Below are positions 42,210 through 48,754 of a stretch of 48,754 bases of DNA, in pieces. Source of the stretch: Spongiactinospora sp. TRM90649 (lineage in GTDB: Bacteria > Actinomycetota > Actinomycetes > Streptosporangiales > Streptosporangiaceae); the NCBI RefSeq assembly GCF_029382225.1, contig NZ_JARLTC010000051.1, forward strand, positions 1-48,754, read 5' to 3'. The notes under the pieces are model-generated. The model made no database searches. It was given only the letters and a program-made list of their open reading frames with translations, and had not been told where the DNA came from. A program made the position numbers and the translations under genes. Position 1 is the first letter of the stretch, and every line of letters starts with the position of its first letter.

Positions 42210-42458
42210 ATGGCTTATCCAAGAGTGGATTTCCTTCACGACGACGACACTACGGAGGTGCATGGGATCGGACTCAGTGACGACGACCTCCTGCTGCTCG
42301 CCGAGCTCGCCAAGGGCGTCACGGTCGACCGGGTCGGCCGCCGCCTCGATGTGAGCGGCCGAACGGTGCGGCGCCGTCTGCGCGGCATCTGCGACCGTAT
42401 CGGAGTGGCCACCGCCATTGAGGCGGTCGCCTGGGCGGCCCGCCGTCAGCTCATCTGA
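42210..42458 (+). CDS. small LuxR-type HTH protein
   Basis: An 82-residue protein. An acidic N-terminus (FLHDDDTTEVHGIGLSDDD) leads into a LuxR/GerE-like HTH: LLLLAELAKGVTVDRVGRRLDVSGRTVRRRLRGICDRIGVATAIEAVAWAARRQLI. There is no receiver or sensor domain, so it resembles stand-alone output domains. ATG 42210 has GAAGGGGG 5 nt upstream; a longer frame starts at 42120 without a ribosome site. It is divergent from the TetR gene and may share its operator. Confidence 0.75.
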   Translation: MAYPRVDFLHDDDTTEVHGIGLSDDDLLLLAELAKGVTVDRVGRRLDVSGRTVRRRLRGICDRIGVATAIEAVAWAARRQLI

Positions 42459-42499
42459 GCGGTTCGTCTGAGCAGGCATCTGACCTGGCGGAAGCCGCG

Positions 42500-42532
42500 C
42501 CGGCACCGCACACCGGCACCGCACACCGGCAC
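42500..42532 (+). repeat. 13-bp tandem repeat
   Basis: CCGGCACCGCACA occurs at 42500-42512 and 42513-42525, followed by a partial third copy CCGGCAC. It lies in the gap between the LuxR-type gene and the convergent NlpC/P60 gene. Confidence 0.8.
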
Positions 42533-42673
42533 TCCGCCAGTTCGGCCGACCGGGTGACCGCACCGCCCACCGGCCCAGACCCTAGGTCACTCCCGGCGCA
42601 CACCCTCACCCGCGCCCCCTGGCCGGCCGCGGGTCACCGGGCTGCCCGACACCCGGGTTCCGCGAGGAGTATG

Positions 42674-43690
42674 TCAGTCGGCGATGCGCACGGCTCCGGC
42701 GAACGGCCGGTTGCCGATCGGCGCGATGTGGACGACGTCTCCCGTCTGGGGGGCGTGGACCATCATCCCGCCACCGATGTAGATGCCCACGTGATGCAGG
42801 TCTCGGTAGAAGAAGACCAGGTCGCCGGGGCGCATCTCCTCGCGGGATATGTGGGTGCCGGCCGTCCACTGGTCGCCGGTGTAGTGCGGCAGGCTGATGC
42901 CGACCTTCTGGTAGGCCCACATGACCAGGCCGGAGCAGTCGAAGCCGCGCGGGCCCTCGGCGCCCCAGATGTACGGCTTGAGCTGCTGGGTGAGCGCGTA
43001 GCGGGTCGCCTGCGCGGCCTTGCCCGAGCCGACGATCGGCACGTCGATCCGGACACGGCGACCGGCTGAGGCGCCCGAACGGCGCATGGCCTCGCGGAAC
43101 AGGTCGCTCTCCGTGCGCTCGACCAGCTTGCTGATCTTGTCGCGCTTGGCGCCGATCTCCGCCACCAGCCTGGTGACCTCGGTGCTGCGGGCCTTGGCGC
43201 TCGCCCTGGCCCGCTCGGCCGTCCGCATGGCACGGGTGACCTGCGCGACCTCCTCGCCCTGGCGCTGCTCAAGGGCGTAGGTGGTGGCGGCGCGGTCGAG
43301 GTAGGCGTCGGGGTCGGGCGAGCCGGTGAAGGCCAGCGCGGAGCCCAGGCCGCCGGTCATGTAGGCGTTCTGGGCGAGCAGGCCGGCCTTGTGACGCTTG
43401 GCCGCGAGGTCGGACTCGCTGGTGGACAGCGTCTTCTGGGCGAGGTCGGCGGCGCGCTTGGCCTGGGTGAGGCGCACCCGCTCGCCGTTGTACTGCTCGG
43501 CCAGCGTGCCGATCTGCTCGTGCAGCTTCTCGACCTGGGAGGACAGCTCCTTGAGCGAGGGCTTGGGGTCGGCGGTCGCCGACATTAGCGGGGTGGCGAC
43601 GCTGAGGGCCAGGAACGCGGCGCCGATGACGGCGAGACGTGCGACCGGGCCGCCCGTGTGCTTGCCCACACGGCCGCGCGAGCGCGTCAC
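42674..43690 (-). CDS. secreted NlpC/P60 endopeptidase under c-di-AMP riboswitch control
   Basis: A 338-residue cell-wall hydrolase. A signal peptide (about residues 17-41, ending ATPLMSATA) is followed by a coiled coil (about 45-205: SQVEKLHEQIGTLAEQYNGERVRLTQAKRAA) and the catalytic domain (about 225-338). The active-site Cys is in FDCSGLVMWAYQ, with LHHVGIYIGGGMMVHAPQTGDVV supplying the His. It is a paralogue of the enzyme at 13366. I start it at GTG 43690, since AGAGGAG lies 8 nt upstream; an ATG at 43708 would overlap that ribosome site. The riboswitch upstream sets its expression by c-di-AMP level. Confidence 0.9.
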   Translation of the reverse strand: MTRSRGRVGKHTGGPVARLAVIGAAFLALSVATPLMSATADPKPSLKELSSQVEKLHEQIGTLAEQYNGERVRLTQAKRAADLAQKTLSTSESDLAAKRHKAGLLAQNAYMTGGLGSALAFTGSPDPDAYLDRAATTYALEQRQGEEVAQVTRAMRTAERARASAKARSTEVTRLVAEIGAKRDKISKLVERTESDLFREAMRRSGASAGRRVRIDVPIVGSGKAAQATRYALTQQLKPYIWGAEGPRGFDCSGLVMWAYQKVGISLPHYTGDQWTAGTHISREEMRPGDLVFFYRDLHHVGIYIGGGMMVHAPQTGDVVHIAPIGNRPFAGAVRIAD

Positions 43691-43711
43691 CAACCAGACT
43701 CCTCTCATCGA

Positions 43712-43840
43712 CGCCTACCGGGTTAGCTGACGGGTTCGGGCCGGAGCAGCCCTACCGGGCGGATGGCCCGGATTCACCCCGGATACGCGGTGGGTCCCCG
43801 GTTCCCACGAGGGATTCGGCGGTCAGCGGACGGCTGACAT
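43712..43840 (-). promoter_or_regulatory. ydaO-yuaA (c-di-AMP) riboswitch
   Basis: The minus-strand leader carries the conserved motifs in order: CTCGTGGGAACCGGGGACCC, CCGGGGTGAATCCGGGCC, GGTAGGGCTGCTCCGG and CCCGAACCCGTCAGCTAACC followed by CGGTAGGCG. This matches the ydaO class, an OFF switch for c-di-AMP that very often controls wall hydrolases in actinobacteria. It ends about 20 bases before the NlpC/P60 start codon, so it may act on the ribosome site. Confidence 0.95.
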
Positions 43841-43849
43841 CGAGGCTGG

Positions 43850-43878
43850 ACATTAGTGCACACCGGGTTCACGCTCAA
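43850..43878 (-). promoter_or_regulatory. promoter of the riboswitch-NlpC/P60 transcript
   Basis: On the minus strand TTGAGC (43878-43873) and TAATGT (43855-43850) are separated by exactly 17 bp. The riboswitch begins about 10 bases downstream. The remaining 270 bases up to the acetyltransferase gene hold no feature I can name. Confidence 0.7.
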
Positions 43879-44149
43879 CCAGAACTACAAATTCTGTTGA
43901 GCTTTCACAACCGATGGATCACGGCGGGATCACGGCGAACCATGATCACATTTGCGTCAATGTCCGAATCTGTGGGAGTTTGGGCAGCTCCGTGGCGTCA
44001 GCGGGCCTGCGGGGTGCCGTGGCGAATCATGTCAAACAAGTCTGAATCCAATCGTGATCGACATGTCACTCATAGTCAGTCGTTACGATCGGGTCCTGAG
44101 TTACGGGGGAGCCGTAAATGGAAGGGGGGAGCACGTACGCTGGACCTTC

Positions 44150-44722
44150 ATGGAGCAGGTGACAGAAGATCCAGGAGGATCGCTCGCGCGCGGTGAGGGC
44201 CGCGCCGAGGTGGTCGTACGGCGAGCCAGGACGCCTGACGTCCGGGCGATACGCCGCCTGGTGGACATCTACTCCGGCGCCGGCCTGCGTCTGCTGAAGA
44301 AGGCCACGGTGACCCTGTACGAAGACGTGCAGGAGTTCTGGGTGGCCGAGCTCGACGGCAAGGTCGTCGGGTGCGGAGCGCTGCACGTGCTGTGGGAGGA
44401 CCTGGCCGAGATCCGCACCGTCGCGGTGGACCCGGACTACCTCGGATACGGCATCGGTCACCGGATAGTCGCCGCGCTCCTCGCCACCGCGGGAGACCTC
44501 GGCCTCGGCCGCGTCTTTTGCCTGACCTTCGAAGTGGACTTCTTCGCCAGACACGGATTTCGTGCCATCAAGGGCACGCCCGTGGCCCCCGAGGTCTACG
44601 CCGAACTGCTGGCCTCCTACGACGAAGGCGTCGCGGAGTTCCTCGATCTTGAACATGTCAAGCCCAACACTCTGGGCAACACGCGAATGCTCCTGCACCT
44701 AGAGGCGGATCCGAGGGGCTAG
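44150..44722 (+). CDS. GNAT acetyltransferase, short N-acetylglutamate-synthase type
   Basis: A 190-residue GNAT protein. The acetyl-CoA loop is DPDYLGYGIGHRIVAALL; other marks are VVVRRARTPDVRAIRRLVDIYSG, FWVAELDGKVVGCGALHVLWEDLAEIRTVAV and FCLTFEVDFFARHGFRAIKG. This pattern matches the stand-alone amino-acid N-acetyltransferases of actinobacteria (mycobacterial ArgA type), which make N-acetylglutamate for arginine synthesis. A TACGCT element (44136-44141) ends 8 nt before the ATG and there is no ribosome site, so it is probably leaderless. Confidence 0.85.
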   Translation: MEQVTEDPGGSLARGEGRAEVVVRRARTPDVRAIRRLVDIYSGAGLRLLKKATVTLYEDVQEFWVAELDGKVVGCGALHVLWEDLAEIRTVAVDPDYLGYGIGHRIVAALLATAGDLGLGRVFCLTFEVDFFARHGFRAIKGTPVAPEVYAELLASYDEGVAEFLDLEHVKPNTLGNTRMLLHLEADPRG

Positions 44723-44829
44723 GCGTGGCGGGAAAGGTGACTGTTGATCCCTATATCGATACGTTGTGCAGCAGCCAGAGCATGTGTGCGTGACGTACGC
44801 CGCATGCCCACTCGAAGCGAGGTGAATCG

Positions 44830-46104
44830 GTGAGCACGGGACAGCCGCCATACCCACAGGACGACCCCGAGCGTAACCAGGCGGCGCGATCCGACTACGG
44901 ACAGAGCCTCGGCTCGCCGTCCGATCCCGACGCGACCATGGTGAGCTACCGGACGGACCCCGGCTCCAACCCGGCCCAGCCGTACGGTCAGCAGCAGTAC
45001 GGTCAGCAGCAGGGCTACGGCCAGCAGCAGCAGTACGGTCAGCCCCAGCAGCAGGGCTACGGCCAGCAGGCCGGTTACGACCAGGGCCACGGCCAGCAGT
45101 ACGGCCAGCAGCAACCGGGCTACGGCCAGCAGCAGGGCTATGGCCAGGAGCAGCAGCAGTACGGCTACGGCCAGGAACAGCAGTACGGGCAGCCCCAGCA
45201 ACAGCAGCAGGGTTACGGCCAGCAGCAGGGTTACGGCCAGGAGCAGCAGCAGTACGGCTACGGCCAAGAGCAGCAGTACGGGCAGCAGCAGAGCTACGGT
45301 CAGCAGCAGGGCTATGGCCAGGAGCAGCAGTACGGTCAGCCCCAGCAGCAGGGCTACGGCCAGCAGGCCGGTTACGACCAGGGCCACGGCCAGCAGTACG
45401 GCCAGCAGCAACAGGGCTACGGTCAGCAGCAGCCTCAGTACCAGGAACAGCAGTACGGGCAGCAGCAACAACAGGCCTATGGTCAGCAGCAGGGTTACGG
45501 CCAGCAGCAGCAGTACGGGCAGCCCCAGCAGCAGCAGGGCTACGGCCAGCAGGCCTACGGCTCGCCCGGCTACGCCTACACCCCCGGTCAGTCGCCCTCC
45601 GGCGCCCCCGCCCCGCTTGCCGAGTGGTGGCAGCGGCTGGTGGCGCGGATCATCGACGGTGCGATCTTCGGTGTGGTCGTGGCGCTGCTGACCATGATCA
45701 CCGCATTCATCTTCCCGCCGTACGACCTCGTGACGGGCACGGGCGGCGGCGGCGCCGTCACGGCCGCGATCATCGTCGCGGTCGTGGGCGCGATCCTGTT
45801 CGTCGCCTACGAGACGATCATGCTCCGGATGAACGGCCAGACCGTCGGCAAGATCGCGATGGGCATCCGCGTCGTCCCCGTGGGCGGCAGCATGGCCCCC
45901 GGCGGTCTCGACACGATGACCGCGGCCAAGCGGGCGGGCGTGCTTTGGGGCCCTTATGTGCTGAACGGCCTCCCTGTGCCGTTCCTCAGCTTCCTGGTGG
46001 GCGCCGGCGTGCTGGTGAACGTGCTGTGGCAGTTCTTCGACAAGCCGCTCCAGCAGACCCTGCACGACAAGGTCGCCTCGACCGTCGTGGTGAAGACCCG
46101 GTAG
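44830..46104 (+). CDS. RDD-family membrane protein with YGQ-rich prion-like domain
   Basis: A 424-residue protein. Residues 1-49 are polar. Residues about 50-244 are almost only Gln, Gly and Tyr (QYGQQQGYGQQ-type units) with a few Glu, Pro and Asp. Residues 256-420 form an RDD domain with about three membrane helices (AEWWQRLVARIIDGAIFGVVVALL, AIIVAVVGAILFVAYETIML, the latter with the RDD-typical GQTVGKIAMGIRVV). The low-complexity part lies on the cytoplasmic side by the usual RDD topology. GTG start with GAGGTGA upstream. Function unknown. Confidence 0.88.
   Translation: MSTGQPPYPQDDPERNQAARSDYGQSLGSPSDPDATMVSYRTDPGSNPAQPYGQQQYGQQQGYGQQQQYGQPQQQGYGQQAGYDQGHGQQYGQQQPGYGQQQGYGQEQQQYGYGQEQQYGQPQQQQQGYGQQQGYGQEQQQYGYGQEQQYGQQQSYGQQQGYGQEQQYGQPQQQGYGQQAGYDQGHGQQYGQQQQGYGQQQPQYQEQQYGQQQQQAYGQQQGYGQQQQYGQPQQQQGYGQQAYGSPGYAYTPGQSPSGAPAPLAEWWQRLVARIIDGAIFGVVVALLTMITAFIFPPYDLVTGTGGGGAVTAAIIVAVVGAILFVAYETIMLRMNGQTVGKIAMGIRVVPVGGSMAPGGLDTMTAAKRAGVLWGPYVLNGLPVPFLSFLVGAGVLVNVLWQFFDKPLQQTLHDKVASTVVVKTR
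44977..45560 (+). repeat. imperfect QQGYG-encoding repeat array with an internal 84-bp duplication
   Basis: About 580 bases of CAG/GGC/TAC-rich units encoding QQYGQ/QQGYG. A stretch of at least 84 bases is repeated exactly at 45031-45114 and 45328-45411, offset 297 bases (99 codons), so the array grew partly by block duplication in frame. Confidence 0.9.
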
Positions 46105-46142
46105 CGCGACGTTCCGGCCGGTCACGACCGGCGGGAACCCCT

Positions 46143-46173
46143 ATAGGGCCGGTGGATCGACCACCGGCCCTAT
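46143..46173 (+). terminator. intrinsic terminator after the first RDD gene
   Basis: ATAGGGCCGGTGG (46143-46155) pairs perfectly with CCACCGGCCCTAT (46161-46173) across the loop ATCGA, followed by TTTC. A 13-bp stem with a short T tract is one of the clearest terminators in the window. Confidence 0.85.
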
Positions 46174-46334
46174 TTCATGTCTGGATGTAGTGGACTCGAA
46201 CCGCGAAATTCGGGCAGAAACGTGTCAGGGCCCGTCGTCGTGCGGCGTGCGCGCGTGCGGCCTTCGCGAACAAGCCGATCCGGATTGGGATCGCGGACAG
46301 GTGACCATATGCGTGGCGGCAGGGGGCCGTGCGA

Positions 46335-46970
46335 GTGAGCGCGGACAGAAGCGCGGACAGAAGCGCGGACAACGGGACGGACATGACGACAAGGGCGTCC
46401 GTGGCCGACTCCGCCCTCGACGCTTCCGCCGCTTCGACGGGTTCCTCTGCTTCCACCGCTTCCCCCGAACATGATCCAAAGGTGGTTCCCGCCGAATGGT
46501 GGGAGCGGATGGCGGCCCGCATCATCGACGCCGTCCCGTTCGTCGTGCTCTATTACATTCTCTTCACGGTGTTCTGGGCGCTCTTCGGCCCCGCGCACCC
46601 GATGTCGCCGGCCGTCGAAGGCGCCGCCGCGCATAGCCCGCTTCCCCGCTTGATCGCGTGGCTGATCGTCGGGACCGCGTTTGCGCTCTATGACGTTGTC
46701 CTGCATTCCCGCTACGGGCGCACTCTGGGCAAGCACGTGTTGCGCATCCGCCTGATCCCGGCTGATGGGGGCGTTCTGACAACGGCTTCCGTGGTGAAAC
46801 GCGCCGCGATGCTGCCCTGGCCGATGGCCGTGATGGGCATTGCCGTGCTCAATCTGCTCGCCGGGATGTTCCTCTTCGCGGTGGGACTGTTCATCCTGGT
46901 CGACAAGCCCCGTCAGCAGGGCCTGCACGACAAGGTCGCCCGAACGATGGTGGCCAGAAGCCCGCGCTGA
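46335..46970 (+). CDS. RDD-family membrane protein
   Basis: A 211-residue protein, paralogue of the previous gene's membrane part without its YGQ region. The N-terminus has SADRSADRSADN, coded by three 12-bp DNA repeats (46338-46373), then a Ser/Ala/Thr-rich stretch. The RDD domain spans about 50-205: PAEWWERMAARIIDAVPFVVLYYILFTVFW, LIAWLIVGTAFALYDVVL, YGRTLGKHVLRIRLIP and KPRQQGLHDKVARTMV. The start is uncertain: GTG 46335 has GGGGG 8 nt upstream, while ATG 46383 would remove the repeats. Confidence 0.82.
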   Translation: MSADRSADRSADNGTDMTTRASVADSALDASAASTGSSASTASPEHDPKVVPAEWWERMAARIIDAVPFVVLYYILFTVFWALFGPAHPMSPAVEGAAAHSPLPRLIAWLIVGTAFALYDVVLHSRYGRTLGKHVLRIRLIPADGGVLTTASVVKRAAMLPWPMAVMGIAVLNLLAGMFLFAVGLFILVDKPRQQGLHDKVARTMVARSPR

Positions 46971-47256
46971 GCGGGGTTTCCGGCGATCTGGTGATCATCT
47001 CGGCGGGAAGACCTGACTTTTCACAGGGTTTTTACAGACTCCATCCGGTAAGCGGGCTGGAGAGACAGCCATTAAGCTGTCGTTCGAAGCTGGACGGGGT
47101 TGTCGGCCCCGCGGCGCACGCCGGAGCTCGATCACGCTATGGTCATGCTCGGGCGCCGTCTTGGGGCCCCCGGCCCGCCGGTCGCGAGGCGACCCCGACA
47201 CGCCTGAGAGAAAAGCGGGTGTGCCGAATCAGACGAGACCCCCGTGGTGAGGACGA

Positions 47257-47394
47257 ATGATGGATGTATTGTCCGCCTTGTTGCCCCCGGCCGTCGTGGG
47301 CGGGGCCTTCATCTACGGCGTCGTGAAGCTGGTGCGTTCCGAAGCGGCAGCAAGGCGCGCAAACCAGCGCGATCAGGTCCGCAAGCCTAACTGA
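47257..47394 (+). CDS. 45-residue membrane protein upstream of lsr2
   Basis: A short gene reading MMDVLSALLPPAVVGGAFIYG, then VVKLVRSEAAARRANQRDQVRKPN. It has one hydrophobic helix (about residues 5-26) and a basic cytoplasmic tail. GAGGAC lies just upstream of the double ATG. The strong ribosome site, sensible membrane layout and position before lsr2 support it. Function unknown. Confidence 0.6.
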   Translation: MMDVLSALLPPAVVGGAFIYGVVKLVRSEAAARRANQRDQVRKPN

Positions 47395-47510
47395 TCCTCT
47401 CACGCCTGGCCTCTGCGGGAAACCCTCTATCGCGTCGAATTGTGTCCGCGATCGGACGGGTATATGTTTGGCATCGAATGAAACAATGCCCCAGCGAAAG
47501 GAAAGCCTAG

Positions 47511-47846
47511 ATGGCCAAGCAGATCCAGGAGATTCTCATCGACGACCTCGACGGGGGGGAGGCCAATGAGACGGTCGCCTTCGCGATTGACGGCACGTCG
47601 TATGAGATTGACCTCAGCGACCTGAACGCCAAGAAGCTGAGGGACGCTCTGTCGCCTTTCGTGCAGAGTGCGCGCCGGCCCACCGCGGTCGCCGGTCGCC
47701 GCCGGGGCGGTAGGGGCAGCCAGCGCGCGATGACGCGCGAGAAGAGCTCGGAGATCCGGGCCTGGGCGAAGGCGCACGGCCTGCCGGTGAGCGAGCGTGG
47801 CCGTATCGCCTCGTCAGTGGTGGAGCAGTACGAGGCTGCTCACTAG
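47511..47846 (+). CDS. lsr2: Lsr2 nucleoid-associated protein (xenogeneic silencer)
   Basis: A 111-residue H-NS-like protein that binds AT-rich DNA and silences acquired genes. The N-terminal dimerisation domain (MAKQIQEILIDDLDGGEANETVAFAIDGTSYEIDLS) and a basic linker (GRRRGGRG) lead to the DNA-binding domain with the minor-groove hook RGR (SERGRIASSVVEQYEAAH). Length and ends match the family. GAAAGGAAAG precedes the ATG. Confidence 0.96.
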   Translation: MAKQIQEILIDDLDGGEANETVAFAIDGTSYEIDLSDLNAKKLRDALSPFVQSARRPTAVAGRRRGGRGSQRAMTREKSSEIRAWAKAHGLPVSERGRIASSVVEQYEAAH

Positions 47847-47860
47847 AGATCGAATTGCCA

Positions 47861-47876
47861 CGGCGAGTGTTCGCCG
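47861..47876 (+). terminator. short hairpin just after lsr2
   Basis: CGGCGA (47861-47866) and TCGCCG (47871-47876) around GTGT, 14 bases after the lsr2 stop. It may act with the larger hairpin downstream. Confidence 0.45.
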
Positions 47877-47908
47877 TCGGCGGACGGATCCGATCTCAGT
47901 CGGAGCGT

Positions 47909-47954
47909 GCGCTTATGACGGTCGCCTAAGGACCCCGGCGGCCGCCATAAGCGC
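47909..47954. terminator. large 18-bp hairpin between lsr2 and clpC
   Basis: GCGCTTATGACGGTCGCC (47909-47926) and GGCGGCCGCCATAAGCGC (47937-47954) form an 18-bp stem with one mismatch and one G-T pair around a 10-nt loop. No T tract follows. It could end the lsr2 transcript or be a regulatory structure; it ends 29 bases before the ClgR-type box. Confidence 0.6.
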
Positions 47955-47982
47955 ATGATCATCGAAGTCGCCCGAAACGGTC

Positions 47983-47996
47983 GTTCGCTTGCGGCG
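47983..47996 (+). promoter_or_regulatory. ClgR-type operator upstream of clpC
   Basis: GTTCGC-N5-GCG (47983-47996) matches the motif described for ClgR, the activator of clp and lon genes in Streptomyces. It lies 5 bases upstream of the SigR/SigH-type promoter, a fitting position for an activator. Confidence 0.6.
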
Positions 47997-48001
47997 TATC
48001 G

Positions 48002-48028
48002 GGAACACGTCACCCCTGCCTAGTAGTT
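48002..48028 (+). promoter_or_regulatory. SigR/SigH-type promoter of clpC
   Basis: GGAACA (48002-48007) and GTT (48026-48028) are 18 nt apart, the same arrangement as upstream of ftsH. The class is read by thiol-oxidative-stress sigma factors. It gives a leader of roughly 140 bases before the clpC ATG. Confidence 0.6.
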
Positions 48029-48179
48029 GGATAGAGGGTGAACGCCCTGCTCTCGGGGAACGTCTTCCCTAGGGCACCTCTTCGGCAACAGGGCGAGGTT
48101 CGCCGAGCCAGGGCTACCATGCGGGATGACGCGCCCGGATATCCCGGGCACGCCTGACCGCTCTGTGAGGAGCGACGAG

Positions 48180-48754
48180 ATGTTCGAGAGGTTCACCGAC
48201 CGCGCGAGGCGGGTTGTCGTGCTGGCCCAAGAAGAGGCCAGGATGCTCAACCACAACTACATCGGCACTGAGCACATTCTTCTTGGCTTGATCCATGAGG
48301 GCGAGGGTGTTGCCGCCAAGGCTCTTGAGAGCCTGGGCATCAGCCTTGAAGGTGTGCGCCAGCAGGTCGAGGAGATCATCGGCCAGGGCCAGTCGGCGCC
48401 GTCGGGGCACATTCCGTTCACCCCGCGCGCCAAGAAGGTCCTTGAGCTGTCGCTCCGCGAGGCTTTGCAGCTGGGCCACAACTACATCGGCACCGAGCAC
48501 ATCCTGCTCGGGCTGATCCGCGAGGGCGAGGGTGTCGCCGCGCAGGTGCTGGTCAAGCTGGGTGCCGACCTCAACAGAGTGCGACAGCAGGTCATCCAGC
48601 TGTTGCACGGTTACCAGGGCAAGGAGCCGGCCGCCGCGGGCGGCCCGCAGGAGGCCGCACCCTCGACCTCTCTTGTCCTCGATCAGTTCGGGCGCAACCT
48701 GACCCAGGCGGCCAGGGAGGGCAAGCTCGACCCGGTCATCGGCCGGGAGAAGGA
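48180..48754 (+). CDS. clpC: ATP-dependent Clp protease ATPase subunit ClpC (partial)
   Basis: The first 191 residues of a Clp/Hsp100 unfoldase, cut by the window end. The two N-domain repeats are complete: MFERFTDRARRVVVLAQEEAR with NYIGTEHILLGLIHEGEGVAAKAL, and FTPRAKKVLELSLREALQLGHNYIGTEHILLGLIREGEG. The linker and the start of the first AAA+ domain (LDQFGRNLTQAAREGKLDPVIGREKE) follow. ClpC feeds substrates to ClpP1P2. GTGAGGAG lies before the ATG. Confidence 0.96.
   Translation, partial: MFERFTDRARRVVVLAQEEARMLNHNYIGTEHILLGLIHEGEGVAAKALESLGISLEGVRQQVEEIIGQGQSAPSGHIPFTPRAKKVLELSLREALQLGHNYIGTEHILLGLIREGEGVAAQVLVKLGADLNRVRQQVIQLLHGYQGKEPAAAGGPQEAAPSTSLVLDQFGRNLTQAAREGKLDPVIGREK

Noticed and set aside
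42500..42532. CRISPR-like repeat
   Set aside because: Only two and a half adjacent 13-bp units without spacers, so it is a simple tandem repeat.
46180..46215. tRNA-like 3' end on the minus strand (GGTTCGAGTCC)
   Set aside because: The T-loop sequence is present but the flanking T stem does not pair and no anticodon arm or matching acceptor strand is found. It may be a tRNA scrap or attachment-site relic, but it is too weak to annotate.

Overview
This window is high-GC DNA (roughly 70 percent by eye) from a filamentous actinomycete chromosome. Pointers are a chaplin-like secreted protein, Lsr2, an ECF42-type sigma factor with a YCII partner, DUF3180 next to folK, a stand-alone second nuoD, a c-di-AMP riboswitch before an NlpC/P60 hydrolase and a SAM-IV riboswitch. 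Gene order resembles the Streptomyces ftsH-folE-folP-folB-folK / panC-nadBC-lysS-lsr2-clpC core. The overall character suggests Streptosporangiales or a relative, but this is inference. I see no rRNA, intact tRNA, CRISPR array, transposase or prophage.

Layout. 1-9.1 kb is accessory: the 3' end of an unidentified gene, a MerR regulator with a textbook 19-bp-spacer promoter, a DHA2 drug exporter, a membrane-anchored ricin-type lectin, an ECF42 sigma/YCII pair, an ankyrin protein, a lipoprotein, a membrane SpoIIE-type phosphatase and a LysR regulator beside a truncated gene remnant. 9.2-14.6 kb holds an ABC-F ATPase, a lipoprotein, a sigma-like protein fused to a membrane segment and a proline-rich tail, and an NlpC/P60 hydrolase. 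14.6-25.1 kb is core: ppa, dacB, a zinc metalloprotease, tilS, hpt, ftsH and a tightly overlapping folate operon. 25-27.7 kb is a SAM-riboswitch-led operon of a cysteine desulfurase and an orphan NuoD. 27.8-32.6 kb has TerC, a P450, a KhtTU-like cation/H+ antiporter and a methyltransferase. 32.8-33.9 kb has a chaplin-like gene followed by a hairpin-dense non-coding island.

34-41.4 kb is a cofactor cluster: a PanG-like ketopantoate reductase candidate, panC and panD (pantothenate), an in-frame nadB-nadC fusion (NAD), coaX (CoA) and lysS. 41.4-48.75 kb has a TetR regulator with a perfect palindromic operator, a small LuxR-type HTH protein, a c-di-AMP-riboswitch-controlled NlpC/P60 protein, a short N-acetylglutamate-synthase-like acetyltransferase, two RDD membrane proteins (one with a YGQ-rich prion-like domain), a 45-residue membrane protein, lsr2 and the start of clpC.

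Cross-cutting signals. ftsH and clpC share a SigR/SigH-type promoter motif with identical spacing, and clpC also has a ClgR-type box, which suggests joint control of protein quality control by thiol-oxidative stress. Several genes look leaderless, with a -10-like element ending 6-8 nt before the start codon. The least expected items are the nadB-nadC fusion, the palindrome island at 33.1-33.8 kb, the membrane-tethered sigma-like protein, two tandem hairpins with apparent compensatory changes before nadBC, and an AT-rich patch inside panC.
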